Assembly (NCBI RefSeq): GCF_002802865.1 | Contig: NZ_PGLQ01000009.1 | Coordinates: 24,417-88,416, forward strand | Length of the DNA stretch: 64,000 nt | Source: Bifidobacterium scaligerum | GTDB lineage: Bacteria; Actinomycetota; Actinomycetes; Actinomycetales; Bifidobacteriaceae | Reading direction: 5' to 3' | In this document: in pieces, positions 34,465 through 42,932 of the stretch | How positions within the stretch are numbered: position 1 is the first letter of the stretch | Layout: each line of letters begins with the position of its first letter | Notes under the pieces: model-generated | The model's database searches: none | What the model was told of the DNA's origin: nothing | Seen by the model: only the letters and a program-made list of their open reading frames with translations | Position numbers and translations under genes: made by a program

Positions 34465-35190
34465 ATGGGCTTTATCAACTTTATTCTTGAACTGCTGAAG
34501 GATCCGCGCGCCGCTATCGCCGGCTGGATCGCCATGGGCGTGGCACCGACTCTCGGCTTCATTTTCCTTATCGTTTTCATCGAAACGGGCGTGGTGTTCT
34601 TCCCGTTCCTTCCCGGCGACTCGCTGCTGTTCGCCGCCGGTGTGTTCGCCGCTCCGGATGCGGCGACCGGCAAGGCTGCACTGCCGTTGTTCTGGCTGTT
34701 GCCGGTTGTTTGGTGTGCGCCGATTATCGGTGATCAGTGCAACTACTTCATCGGTCACTTCTTTGGCCGCCGCATCATCCAGTCTGGCAAAGTGAAGGCC
34801 ATGACTCCCGAGCGTATTGCCAAAACTGAAGGCATGATCGAGAAGTGGGGTCCGCTGGCAGTGTTCCTGGGCCGTTTCTTCCCGTTCATCCGTACGTTCA
34901 TGCCGTTCATCTCCGGTATTTCCGGCATGCGTTGGAGCCGTTTCACGCCGTTCTCGGTGCTCGGTGGTCTCACTTGGTCCACGCTGTTCACGCTGCTGGG
35001 CTACTTCTTCGGCAACATTCCGGCTGTGCAGGACCATTTCGAACTGGTGATCGTACTGATTCTGTTGGTCTCGCTGACGCCGACGATTGTTGGCCTGTTC
35101 AAGGCCAAGTTCGGCAAGAAGAAGCCGGCCAAGGTGACCGACTCCCAGCTGGATGCTATGGAGGATGGCATCGAGCATTTGGAGAAGTAG
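34465..35190 (+). CDS. DedA-family membrane protein
   Basis: A 241-residue SNARE-associated/VTT-domain protein, a family of lipid scramblases/flippases with roles in membrane-lipid recycling. The signature pieces are ETGVVFFPFLPGDSLLFAAG, IGDQCNYFIGHFFGRR and FLGRFFPFIRTFMPFISGISGMRW (conserved FxGRxxPxxR-like motif). Four to five hydrophobic helices and a basic, then acidic, C-terminal tail (KKKPAKVTD ... EHLEK) are seen. AGGAAT is upstream of the ATG. It stands alone between an HAD gene and the tad locus. The start is supported by fold; the ribosome site is modest. Confidence 0.9.
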   Translation: MGFINFILELLKDPRAAIAGWIAMGVAPTLGFIFLIVFIETGVVFFPFLPGDSLLFAAGVFAAPDAATGKAALPLFWLLPVVWCAPIIGDQCNYFIGHFFGRRIIQSGKVKAMTPERIAKTEGMIEKWGPLAVFLGRFFPFIRTFMPFISGISGMRWSRFTPFSVLGGLTWSTLFTLLGYFFGNIPAVQDHFELVIVLILLVSLTPTIVGLFKAKFGKKKPAKVTDSQLDAMEDGIEHLEK

Positions 35191-35215
35191 TCGTACGGTC
35201 TGTAACGGCTCGGGG

Positions 35216-35370
35216 AAGGCTCTGCTGGGCGACTGACTGACTGACTGGTTGGGCTGGACTGGGCTTGGTTGACTGGCTACTGATACGGGGGCGACCGGGC
35301 TGGTTGACTGGGCGACCGACTGGCTAATTAGCCGACTGACTGACTAACTAACTAACCGACTGACTAACCC
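35216..35370. repeat. Low-complexity GACTGACT-type tract
   Basis: About 150 bp of GACTG/ACTGGTTG/CTAACTAAC repeats in the gap between the dedA-like gene and tadZ. It looks like slippage-generated sequence; no function is evident. Confidence 0.6.
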
Positions 35371-35380
35371 ATGCTGGCGT

Positions 35381-35453
35381 GGTTATCCACATTTGTTGTG
35401 GATGACACGCCGGCATGTGCATAACTGGCAAGCTGGAACCACATAGGTCGTTT
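35381..35453. promoter_or_regulatory. DnaA-box-like element upstream of tadZ (copy 1 of a 73-bp duplicated element)
   Basis: TTATCCACA at 35383-35391, the inverted TGTGGATGA at 35397-35405 and the degenerate TGTGCATAA at 35416-35424 are flanked by ATGCTGGCGTG ... CACGCCGGCAT, which can pair. About 73 bp are closely similar to 39961-40034 upstream of flp. TTATCCACA equals the general bacterial DnaA-box consensus. The downstream end is about 40 bp from the tadZ start. Confidence 0.7.
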
Positions 35454-35493
35454 CAGGTTGCCGAGAACTTCGCCGATACGATTCAATCGGCGT

Positions 35494-36588
35494 ATGAACA
35501 GCAACAGCAATATTTCCTCCCGTTCTCACGCAATGCAGCGCTCGCGGGATTCACGAGCCGCGGTGTCCCTCGCACCGCCGCTTGATGTTCCGCTGCCGGA
35601 TGATGACTGTGCCGCAGCCCGCGCGATCAGGCCTCCGGACATTGCCGCCGCAGTCCCGCGCTACTACACGCCGCCGCCCCAGCCGGCAACCTCGGGCAAA
35701 CGAAAGCGGTCCAAAGCAGCGCCGGAAATCTTGCCTGCCACGGATACGGCATTGCACAATATCGTGACGATGACCGCCGGGCACGCAGGTGTGGGATCGA
35801 GCGTGCTTGCGGCCATGCTTTCGTGGGAGCTTGCCAATCGCGGATTGCGATGCGCGCTGGTGGACGTCGATTTCACTTCGGGATGTTTGGACCTGCTGCT
35901 GGGCGTAGAGCGCGAACCGGGTTTGCGATTCAACGAGATCGAAGCTCCGCTTGGCCAGATCGAAGGCGAGGCATTGCATTACGAGCTGACCGCATGGGAG
36001 GGCGTGCGTGTGCTGCCATACCACCCGTGGGATGGGCAAACTCCTGAATGGTGGGAAGTACAGGCGGCTTTGCGCGCGCTGGCGCAAACGAATGACGTGG
36101 TGATTGTGGACGCCGGGCAAGGCGAGTTGGTGGAAGCGATTCCTGAGTTGCGTGACGCTGCGCAACTGATGGTCGTGGAATTGTCGGTACTTGGTTTGGC
36201 GCGGGCCAAGGCGCACAGGAATCGATTGGCGGCGTGGAAGTGCGCAGCGCCGGATGTGGTGGGGATTGAGCCGCGAGGGGCACCGCGCGGGCGCGGCAAT
36301 GTAGGCATCGGCGAGGCTGAGGATTATCTTGCGGCGGCGGTACTGGGGCCGGTACGACCGAGTGTGACTCTGTGCGGTGATGTGCTGGAAGGATTGGGCA
36401 TCCGTTCGGTGCCGAAGGGGAGCCGTAAAACGGTGGATTCTTTGGCTGATTTGGTGGAGCGTGCCGTACACCCGAGGTCTCGTGGCCGTGGCAATGATGC
36501 CGGTCGTGGTCGTGGACTCAACGGCAATGGTGCCCGTGAGAGTGGCGGCGCTTGGGAAGATGAAGGCGCTTGGAGCGATGGCCGGTGA
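35494..36588 (+). CDS. tadZ: TadZ/CpaE-like ATPase of the Tad pilus locus
   Basis: A protein of about 364 residues that would localise the Tad secretion machine. Near residue 90 it has a deviant P-loop region, VTMTAGHAGVGSSVLAAML, then CALVDVDFTSGCLDLLLG and VVIVDAGQGELVEAIPEL, which is the MinD/ParA-type fold seen in TadZ/CpaE and in septum-site-like proteins of actinobacterial Tad loci. The N-terminal 60 residues are Pro/Arg-rich and the C-terminus is Gly/Arg-rich. The start is uncertain: ATG 35494 and ATG 35533 are possible, and TTG 35458 is in frame. It overlaps tadA by 29 bp if the latter starts at 36560. Confidence 0.8.
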   Translation: MNSNSNISSRSHAMQRSRDSRAAVSLAPPLDVPLPDDDCAAARAIRPPDIAAAVPRYYTPPPQPATSGKRKRSKAAPEILPATDTALHNIVTMTAGHAGVGSSVLAAMLSWELANRGLRCALVDVDFTSGCLDLLLGVEREPGLRFNEIEAPLGQIEGEALHYELTAWEGVRVLPYHPWDGQTPEWWEVQAALRALAQTNDVVIVDAGQGELVEAIPELRDAAQLMVVELSVLGLARAKAHRNRLAAWKCAAPDVVGIEPRGAPRGRGNVGIGEAEDYLAAAVLGPVRPSVTLCGDVLEGLGIRSVPKGSRKTVDSLADLVERAVHPRSRGRGNDAGRGRGLNGNGARESGGAWEDEGAWSDGR

Positions 36589-37660
36589 GTTGGTGCGCGG
36601 CCGTGATCGCAAGCGTGTGTGGCGGGGCATGGCGTTCGGCTTGCTGCGCGAATTGGCACAAGATCCGCAGGTGACCGATGTGGCGGTGACATGCGATGGT
36701 CGGGTATGGGCGGATCGTGGTACGGGGATGCGCGAGCATGCGCTGCAGGTGCCGTTTCGCAGTGCGCAGGTCGTTCGGGAATACGCGGTGCAGCTGTGTG
36801 CGCAATTGGGATGCCGTCTGGATGATGCCAGCCCCATTGCCGACGCGGCCAATGCTCAAGGCGTACGTGTGCATGCGGTGATTGCACCGCTGGTGCCGCA
36901 AGGTGCCGCGATATCCATACGATTCCCCAAACAGGAAGCCATGACGCTATCCATGCTGAGTCAGGCTGGACTGTTTCCGGCTGGATGGTTTCCGCTGATT
37001 GCCGGTTTGGTGGCCCGCCGCGCCACGATATTGGTCACCGGAGGTACCGGAGCAGGTAAAACCACGTTGATTAAAGCGCTGCTTGGCCAATGCGATGACC
37101 GGGAACGCATCATCACCGTGGAGGAAGTGCGTGAGCTCGGCGATTTCGGTCACGCCAATCATGTTTCGCTGGTGGCTCGCGCCGCCAATGTGGAGGGCGC
37201 GGGCGCGGTAGGGCTTACTGATTTGGTGAAGGCCACGTTGCGTATGCGTCCCGATCGTGTGGTGCTGGGGGAGTGCCGAGGGGAGGAAGTGGTGGATCTG
37301 CTGCGTGCTTTCAACTCCGGTCATCATGGCGGTATGACCACCTTGCATGCGGACGATGTACGCCGTATACCAGCGCGATTGATCGCCTTGGGACTACTTG
37401 CCGGAGTCTCGCCTCAAGCGTTGGCGGCGCTCGCGGAAGGCGCATTCGACGTGGTATTGCACGTGGAGCGTATTCGTGGACGTCGTTGTATTACGCAGAT
37501 CGGGCGTCTGCGTGCGAAGCCGGACATGCATGCGCATCAGCTTTCCGCCGGTGGGTTTTCCGATGGTCTGATGGGTGAAACGCTTGCGGTATGGGATGGC
37601 GTGCATGAGCCGCGTTATGCGTCGAGCTGGGCGGATTTCCGTAAGGAGTGGAGCCTATGA
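36560..37660 (+). CDS. tadA: Tad pilus assembly ATPase TadA (CpaF)
   Basis: A 366-residue secretion ATPase that powers Flp pilus assembly. Walker A is TGGTGAGKTTLIKALL; the Asp box and Walker B region are IITVEEVRELGD and RMRPDRVVLGECRGEEVVDLL, and the GHHGGMTTLHADD motif follows. The N-terminal domain (LLRELAQDPQVTDVAVTCDGRVWADRG) is the usual TadA/CpaF entry. The frame is open far upstream into tadZ, so the start cannot be fixed; ATG 36560 and ATG 36578 fit the family length, with only weak purine sites. It overlaps tadB by ATGA at its end. Confidence 0.93.
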   Translation: MKALGAMAGELVRGRDRKRVWRGMAFGLLRELAQDPQVTDVAVTCDGRVWADRGTGMREHALQVPFRSAQVVREYAVQLCAQLGCRLDDASPIADAANAQGVRVHAVIAPLVPQGAAISIRFPKQEAMTLSMLSQAGLFPAGWFPLIAGLVARRATILVTGGTGAGKTTLIKALLGQCDDRERIITVEEVRELGDFGHANHVSLVARAANVEGAGAVGLTDLVKATLRMRPDRVVLGECRGEEVVDLLRAFNSGHHGGMTTLHADDVRRIPARLIALGLLAGVSPQALAALAEGAFDVVLHVERIRGRRCITQIGRLRAKPDMHAHQLSAGGFSDGLMGETLAVWDGVHEPRYASSWADFRKEWSL

Positions 37661-38448
37661 CGGCGGCAACTGTTTGTTGTGCCATATTGATGGCGTTGGC
37701 GATGCTGATATGGCCTCGCCGTGGTTCTGGTTCCGAAGATAGCGTCGCGCGATTGCACGTGGCTTCGTTAAGGCGGACTGGGAAGTCACGATCCGTGCGG
37801 GCGGAAGCGTTATCAGGTGATTCGTCGGGTTTTGTGCGACATGTTGCGCGACATCTCGTACAGCATCGTGCGCGGGATGAGCCGTTACGTTCGGGTGTGC
37901 TTCGTTCGGACACGCTTCGTTTAGAGGCGTCGCGCGTGGGCGTCGCGCAGGTGATCGCTGCCGTCATCGCGCGAATGAACGGTGGCGGCAGCGCGATGGA
38001 AGCGTTCATCGAGCAGGGATTGCGCCCGAGCGCCGTACACCGTATATCCGAGTCGAGGCTGCGTGCGTTGTTTGAGGCTCGTCGGCTGCCGGAAGAAACC
38101 GAATCGCAGTGCACGCAAGTGGCGGTCGGAGTGGCGGGTGCGATAGCACTCAGCGAGAGACTGGGATGCCGGGCTGTGCCATGCTTGCAGGCGGTGCTTG
38201 AAGCCTGGAGCCAGATGCGGCTTCTGCATGATTTGCGTGCGCAAGCGATGGCTGTGCCCAAGGCCACGGTCGGATTGCTGACCGCGTTGCCGGCTATCAC
38301 GGTAGCGCTCGGCGAATTGATGGGTGCCAGACCGCTTTCGTTCCTGTTCGGTTCAAGACAAGGTCTGCTGTGCCTGGTGTTGGGATCCTGCTGCTATGCC
38401 TTGGGCCTGTTCTGGATGCGTGCATTGCTCAAAACCATAGAAGGGTAA
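37657..38448 (+). CDS. tadB: Tad pilus membrane protein TadB
   Basis: A 263-residue inner-membrane platform protein of the GspF-like type. An N-terminal helix (VCCAILMALAMLIWP), a cytoplasmic helical region (VAQVIAAVIARMNGGGSAMEAFIEQGL ... GVAGAIALSERLGC) and two C-terminal helices (TVGLLTALPAITVALGELMG, LLCLVLGSCCYALGLFWM) are seen. ATG 37657 overlaps the tadA stop (ATGA) and has AAGGAG 9 bp upstream. The sequence is weakly conserved, so identification relies on helix pattern and order between tadA and tadC. Confidence 0.82.
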   Translation: MTAATVCCAILMALAMLIWPRRGSGSEDSVARLHVASLRRTGKSRSVRAEALSGDSSGFVRHVARHLVQHRARDEPLRSGVLRSDTLRLEASRVGVAQVIAAVIARMNGGGSAMEAFIEQGLRPSAVHRISESRLRALFEARRLPEETESQCTQVAVGVAGAIALSERLGCRAVPCLQAVLEAWSQMRLLHDLRAQAMAVPKATVGLLTALPAITVALGELMGARPLSFLFGSRQGLLCLVLGSCCYALGLFWMRALLKTIEG

Positions 38449-38456
38449 GGTGCGCC

Positions 38457-39077
38457 ATGAGCCTTATGACAACGCACGCGATGTCTTGGTGTGTGGCGGT
38501 TGCGGTGTGGCTGTATACCGCGAAACCGGCGGACGATGCCCGCTTGCCGAAGCCAACGGCCCAATCGACGTCAGCGTACGACACCGGCGCATCCGGCACC
38601 ATGCTGATCTTGCATATGTTACAGGCGGCTCTGCGCCAAGGGGCTTCGATTCCCGGTGCCTTGGAGGCCGTGGGCGCTGTTGCGAAAGGCGCTTGCGGCG
38701 GTGGCTTGGCGCGGACCGGGGAGTTGCTGAATGCCGGTGCCTCTTGGCATGATGCGTGGAAAGTCGCGTTCGCTGGTACGAAAGAGCCGACCAACAAGAA
38801 GCTGCCTTATGCAGAGCGTTCCCATGTGGAGGCATCTCACACGGAGTCGGCTTTGCGCTTGATTCGCGATGCTTTGGAATCCTCTTGGATGCACGGTGAC
38901 GCTCCTGCAGCCCGTATTGAAGCGGCGTCGGAACAGTTGAGTCGTGACGAACGTGCGCGTATCGAACGCAGCACCGCCAAGCTCACTGTACGTCTCCTCA
39001 TGCCTACCGGACTGTGTTTTCTCCCGGCATTCGTCTGCATCGGCGTAATCCCCTCCATCATTTCCTTCATGGTGTAG
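38457..39077 (+). CDS. tadC: Tad pilus membrane protein TadC
   Basis: A 206-residue GspF-like membrane protein. The central region (LILHMLQAALRQGASIPGALEAVGAVAKG) and the C-terminal ERSTAKLTVRLLMPTGLCFLPAFVCIGVIPSIISFMV, with its PxGLCFLPAF signature, are typical of actinobacterial TadC. ATG 38457 follows AAGG with 6-7 bp spacing, eight bases after the tadB stop. It ends the first half of the tad locus. Confidence 0.85.
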   Translation: MSLMTTHAMSWCVAVAVWLYTAKPADDARLPKPTAQSTSAYDTGASGTMLILHMLQAALRQGASIPGALEAVGAVAKGACGGGLARTGELLNAGASWHDAWKVAFAGTKEPTNKKLPYAERSHVEASHTESALRLIRDALESSWMHGDAPAARIEAASEQLSRDERARIERSTAKLTVRLLMPTGLCFLPAFVCIGVIPSIISFMV

Positions 39078-39120
39078 GAGCTGGTTTTACTTAATGTCCC
39101 GCGGCGCGACGAACATTGTA

Positions 39121-39136
39121 CATGTAAATATACATG
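39121..39136. promoter_or_regulatory. Palindromic operator candidate of the toxin-antitoxin genes
   Basis: CATGTA-AATA-TACATG, 22 bp before the antitoxin start, within AT-rich sequence. Antitoxins of this class usually bind such palindromes to repress their own operon. Confidence 0.5.
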
Positions 39137-39157
39137 CATAAAAACATGGAGAATTGT

Positions 39158-39451
39158 ATGACTACATTAACTGTTCCTGTGGATACCTTGGTTCCCATCA
39201 GCCGGTTCGGCCGTGGCACGGCAAGCGCTGAGTTCGCCAAAGTTGCCGATAACACTCCTGTGACCGTTTTGCGTAACAACGAACCTGTCTACTTCATCAT
39301 CAACGAACACGACTATCGGCATTTCCGCGAATTGGAGGACGAAGTGAAGGAGCTGCGCAATGCGGAAGCCCGCCGTCAAGCGCGAGACAAGGAGCATACC
39401 CATTCCTTTACATCCGTAGACGAATTGGATGGTTACTTCGATGCGCTCTAG
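39158..39451 (+). CDS. Type II antitoxin, Phd/YefM-RelB superfamily
   Basis: A 97-residue antitoxin. The N-terminal part (VPISRFGRGTASAEFAKVADNTPVTVLRNNEPVYFIINEHDYRHF) resembles the DNA-binding fold of the Phd/YefM/StbD group. The charged C-terminal helix (RELEDEVKELRNAEARRQARD), followed by an acidic end, would wrap the toxin. GGAGA lies 6 bp upstream of ATG 39158. Its 3' end overlaps the toxin gene by 11 bp. The pair stands between tadC and flp. Confidence 0.85.
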   Translation: MTTLTVPVDTLVPISRFGRGTASAEFAKVADNTPVTVLRNNEPVYFIINEHDYRHFRELEDEVKELRNAEARRQARDKEHTHSFTSVDELDGYFDAL

Positions 39452-39794
39452 GCTGTCCGGCATCGCAACTATCAGAGCGTTTGATCAAGACGCAAAAGCA
39501 CTGAAAAAGAAACATTTCGACCTCAAGCTCATGAAGCCGGCCATACAGGCGATAGTTGACGGGAATACTGACCTTCTGAAAACAAAATATCGCGATCATC
39601 CTTTGACGGGCCAGTGGACCGGCTTCCGAGAATTGCACATCGACGGCGATTGGCTTCTCGTGTATTTCATCGACGGTGATGAATTAGTGCTCGTGCTCAC
39701 TCGTACGGGAACGCATGATGATCTGTATTCGGCGAAAACCGCGAAGAGTCTCATTCGTGGGTATAAGGCTTCAGAACGAACAAAATTGCGCTGA
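39441..39794 (+). CDS. Type II toxin, YafQ-family mRNA interferase
   Basis: A 117-residue RelE-superfamily toxin that would cut mRNA on the ribosome. Residues known to matter in E. coli YafQ have clear counterparts: His in HPLTGQW, the His and Asp-Trp of HIDGDWLL, and Arg and His of LTRTGTHDDLY. The final aromatic position is Tyr instead of Phe. ATG 39441 overlaps the antitoxin; an in-frame ATG at 39429 is possible. It looks intact and active. Confidence 0.88.
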   Translation: MRSRLSGIATIRAFDQDAKALKKKHFDLKLMKPAIQAIVDGNTDLLKTKYRDHPLTGQWTGFRELHIDGDWLLVYFIDGDELVLVLTRTGTHDDLYSAKTAKSLIRGYKASERTKLR

Positions 39795-40154
39795 AATACA
39801 TCTTGAAATTCAGAAATACAACAAACATTCTTTGATTTGAGTGATTACTGATTGAAACGGGTGCAGCTGGGCTCGCCATCTTAGTGCTCTCACTCGTTTT
39901 TTATCGTCCGGTCTTCCGCCTTTCTGCCGGATCGATGCCCCAACCAAATTGTCGCCCAATGGTTATCCACATGTGTTGTGGATGACACGCCGGGGTGTGG
40001 ATAACCAGGAAGCTAGAACCACATACCTCGTTTTCACTGGCTTTCGCAGGCTCGATGCCGCACAGTGGAAGTACCTCGCGCGGGGACATCACATTCGACA
40101 AACGGAGCAGACGCGACGCCGCGCCACGCTCCGCAAATGAAGAAAGGAACGCCG
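39795..40154. other. Gap between toxin gene and flp
   Basis: A 360-bp gap without a gene. Its right half holds the second copy of the DnaA-box-like element (39961-40034). The left part is AT-richer and shows nothing recognisable. The flp promoter is expected between 40010 and 40140. Confidence 0.5.
39961..40034. promoter_or_regulatory. DnaA-box-like element upstream of flp (copy 2)
   Basis: Contains TTATCCACA at 39963-39971, inverted TGTGGATGA at 39977-39985 and inverted TGTGGATAA at 39996-40004, so GGTTATCCACA ... TGTGGATAACC forms a palindrome. It is highly similar to 35381-35453, including the trailing GAACCACATA and TCGTTTxA. The right edge is about 120 bp from the flp start. Confidence 0.75.
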
Positions 40155-40442
40155 ATGAGCGATCTCATACCACTCACCGTCGGAAATCATGCCGCGGTCA
40201 TTCCGCGCTTGCAGTCGCGTCTCACCGAATGCAAAGCGGCGGCCAGCAAGCGCTTATGTCTACTGGATGCCCGAATGCGTCTACTGATGGCCGAACCGGA
40301 AGAAGGTGCCGCCACAGCCGAATATGCGGTGGTATTGGTGGCCGCTACCGGTTTTGCCGCAGTGCTGATCGCCGTACTGAAGTCGGATGCCATCAAAACG
40401 CTGCTGACGAATCTCGTCAAGCGTGCGCTGAACGTCGGGTGA
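40155..40442 (+). CDS. flp: Flp-type pilin (DUF4244-like)
   Basis: A 95-residue prepilin for the Tad pilus. A hydrophilic leader of about 53 residues precedes the cleavage-type motif EEGAATAEYAVVLVAATGFAAVLIAVL, with the conserved Glu at +5-like position of the hydrophobic helix, and a short tail KTLLTNLVKRALNVG. GAAAGGA lies 7 bp upstream of ATG 40155. It begins the second half of the tad locus. No prepilin peptidase gene (tadV) is in the window, so that function must come from elsewhere. Confidence 0.88.
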   Translation: MSDLIPLTVGNHAAVIPRLQSRLTECKAAASKRLCLLDARMRLLMAEPEEGAATAEYAVVLVAATGFAAVLIAVLKSDAIKTLLTNLVKRALNVG

Positions 40443-40446
40443 TCAT

Positions 40447-40866
40447 ATGACATACCGATGCTTTCGACAATGGTCGGCCAGATTGCCGCCGGGATTCGAA
40501 CAGGGGTCCGCCACCGCAGAGTTCGCTTTGGTGCTGCCGAGCGTGGTAGCCATCGCCGGATTGATTCTGGCTTTATGCCGGGTGGTGGTCGTGTCTATGG
40601 ATTGCCAAAGTGCGGCGGCCGCAGCCGCCCGAGCACTGGTGGTGTCTGATGCCCTGTCAGATTCTGGCGCAGGTTCCGGTGGGGGAACCGGAACGCACGG
40701 TGATGCCGCAGCGGTGGCGTCGCATGTTGCTGGTGCGGAAGTAAGTCTGAACGTCGAGTGGGGGAGCCGGTCGGTACGGGTTATCGCTGAATGCCCGGTC
40801 CTGCCGGGGCCGCTCGGGCTTACGCCGGTGAAAGTCAGTGGTGACGCTACCGCGATGAAGCAGTAG
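40447..40866 (+). CDS. tadE: TadE-like pseudopilin
   Basis: A 139-residue minor pilin with the signature EQGSATAEFALVLPSVVAIAGLILALCRVVVV, then Ala-rich sequence and a Cys-containing C-terminal domain (ECPVLPGPLG). It starts four bases after the flp stop. A ribosome site is not obvious, consistent with coupling to flp translation. The position and the TAEFALVLP motif make the family call firm. Confidence 0.87.
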   Translation: MTYRCFRQWSARLPPGFEQGSATAEFALVLPSVVAIAGLILALCRVVVVSMDCQSAAAAAARALVVSDALSDSGAGSGGGTGTHGDAAAVASHVAGAEVSLNVEWGSRSVRVIAECPVLPGPLGLTPVKVSGDATAMKQ

Positions 40867-40891
40867 CGGTAATGGTAAGGGGATAACGGTG

Positions 40892-41260
40892 ATGAGGTCA
40901 CGTCTCGAAGAAGGATCGGGCACGATGGCGGGTGCCATGCTGGTCATGGTGGTCGCGGTGGCGCTCGCCGTGACGGCCTGTGCGGGCAATCTGCTGATAT
41001 GCCAGCGCAAGGCGCGTTCTATGGCTGACCTCATCGCCTTTCAATCCGCGTATGCCTTGTGGCAGGCGGAGTCCGACCCGTGCGCGCTGGCGCAAGATCA
41101 GGCTGATGCCAATAATGTGCGTCTGACCGCCTGTTCGCTGAACGACGAAGATGTAGTGGTGACCGTCGCCGTGTCTACCATGGTTCCATTCGTGCCGCAG
41201 GTTGAACAGTCATCACGTGCCGGACCGGTCTCATGCGAGGAGCGGCCCATGAGTAGCTAA
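40892..41260 (+). CDS. TadE/TadF-like secreted protein, last gene of the tad locus
   Basis: A 122-residue protein with EEGSGTMAGAMLVMVVAVALAVTACAGNLL, the pseudopilin-like helix found in the small proteins that follow tadE in actinobacteria (Rv3654c-type). The rest has two Cys residues and no known domain. It starts at ATG 40892 or GTG 40889, 25 bp after tadE. Likely a minor pilus component. Confidence 0.78.
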   Translation: MRSRLEEGSGTMAGAMLVMVVAVALAVTACAGNLLICQRKARSMADLIAFQSAYALWQAESDPCALAQDQADANNVRLTACSLNDEDVVVTVAVSTMVPFVPQVEQSSRAGPVSCEERPMSS

Positions 41261-41358
41261 TACTGGCTCTGTACAATCGGAAATGGGCATGACAGCGGGA
41301 TATGTATTCATCGATGTAGCTGCGCTGAGGCTGCAGTAACGGCGGAAGGAGAAATGGC

Positions 41359-42930
41359 ATGGCGAGTACGCTCACTGAGACTTTGAGCCTCGATTCTGAG
41401 CTGAAAGACGAACTCGCCGGCAATGGCGGAATTCGCCGGTTCGCGGAATCCATCATGTCTGGAGTCGGTCCTACGGGCAAACTCTCTACGGCTCTTGCTT
41501 TGGGGGATGACCTGCTTGGTGAGGCTTATATGGAATGCCGTACCGCCGAGGAACGCCGTCCCAGCGGAAGTACATATACTCCTCGTCCCATTATTGATGA
41601 AATGGTCGGCATCGCGCTTAAGAAGATTCAGCCGTCCCTAATCGTCGACTGTGGATGTGGTAGCGGCAGATATGCTCTAGCATGCGCACGGAAGTTTCCG
41701 AACGCCAAAATACTCGCTTTGGACAATTCAGCTGATGCTATCGCGATGTGTCGGGCCAATGTTGTCGCATCCGGATTGTCTTCAAGAGTGCGTGTGGTTC
41801 AAGCTGATTTCACCGACTACACAATCGAGCGGCCGCAGGATGGAACGGTGCTATGGATTGGCAATCCTCCGTATGTCAGACATCACGATATTGATCCCGC
41901 AGCTAAAGCGCGGTTCAAAGCCGCTGCCGAGAAACTGGGTTTGAAAGCGAGTGGGCTCTCGGGTCTCCACGTGCATTTTCTTGCTGCCATCGCACGGCAG
42001 TGGCGAGAGGGTGATTATGGCGTTTTGGTGACGAGCTCCGAATGGATGGACGTGAATTACGGTTCCTTCGTTCGGGAATTGCTGTCCGATAGATTGGGAT
42101 TGGACGAACTGCGTCTGTTCGACAGGACCAGTCATGTTTTTGACATTGCGGATACGACGGCAGTCATCGTTGCCTTCGGGAGAAAGACAGACAAGGTTCG
42201 CGTACGTTCGTCAAATGGAACTGACAGGGACATTCCTTCCTCGATGTTCCGACACAGTGAACGTTGGACCCAATTGATCGAATCCGATGATGATTCTTCC
42301 CGCGATGATGCAGACCATTCTTCTGAAAGAATGGTTCCTTTGGGATCGTTGGCGCAAGTTCACCGCGGAGTAGTCACCGGGAACAACAAATTCTGGGTGC
42401 GCAAGGGCTCGGAGCTTGATGGTATTCCCGATGAACTCACTGTTCCGGTAATCGCCCATGCAAAGGAAATCATGGGAGACTGTGTGGCGCAGACTTCGCC
42501 AGGCTCACTGGGGAGGCTGATTGTTCTTCCCGAGAATACCTCCGTTTTGGAGCGTGACTCCTATGAGGCTGCTATCCGAATCATCGAACAGGGTGAGGCC
42601 CAAGGCGTCAATGCAGGATATGTGGCGCGGCATAGGAGGAGATGGTGGTCTATCAGGCCTCCTCAGCCGCCGGCCATTTTGATGACATATATGGGTCGAG
42701 GGAAGCCGACGTTCGTGGTGAATCGTCAGAGGCTGCCCATGCTGAATGTTGTGCATGGCCTGTATCCCAAAGTTGAGATGACCCCGAAGGCCCTTGACCG
42801 GCTTGCGACGTTCCTGAACGAATCGGTCAATCCGGCCGAAGGGCGGACCTATTGCGGCGGCCTCGTCAAATTTGAACCGAAGGAGGCCGAGGCCATTATG
42901 GTTCCCGCATTGGAAGAATTGGAATCGTGA
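41359..42930 (+). CDS. Type II DNA adenine methyltransferase (N6-A, Eco57I/TaqI type)
   Basis: A 523-residue modification enzyme. The SAM-binding motif I is LIVDCGCGSGRYALACA and the catalytic motif IV is WIGNPPYVRHHD, which marks N6-adenine methylation. The C-terminal half (SLAQVHRGVVTGNNKFW ... LNVVHGLYPK) resembles the target-recognition region of TaqI-like enzymes. AAGGAG is 7 bp before ATG 41359. It is translationally coupled to the nuclease gene. Codon use appears more AT-rich and less biased than in the flanking housekeeping genes, suggesting horizontal transfer. By family it should protect the site cut by its partner. Confidence 0.9.
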   Translation: MASTLTETLSLDSELKDELAGNGGIRRFAESIMSGVGPTGKLSTALALGDDLLGEAYMECRTAEERRPSGSTYTPRPIIDEMVGIALKKIQPSLIVDCGCGSGRYALACARKFPNAKILALDNSADAIAMCRANVVASGLSSRVRVVQADFTDYTIERPQDGTVLWIGNPPYVRHHDIDPAAKARFKAAAEKLGLKASGLSGLHVHFLAAIARQWREGDYGVLVTSSEWMDVNYGSFVRELLSDRLGLDELRLFDRTSHVFDIADTTAVIVAFGRKTDKVRVRSSNGTDRDIPSSMFRHSERWTQLIESDDDSSRDDADHSSERMVPLGSLAQVHRGVVTGNNKFWVRKGSELDGIPDELTVPVIAHAKEIMGDCVAQTSPGSLGRLIVLPENTSVLERDSYEAAIRIIEQGEAQGVNAGYVARHRRRWWSIRPPQPPAILMTYMGRGKPTFVVNRQRLPMLNVVHGLYPKVEMTPKALDRLATFLNESVNPAEGRTYCGGLVKFEPKEAEAIMVPALEELES

Positions 42931-42932
42931 AC

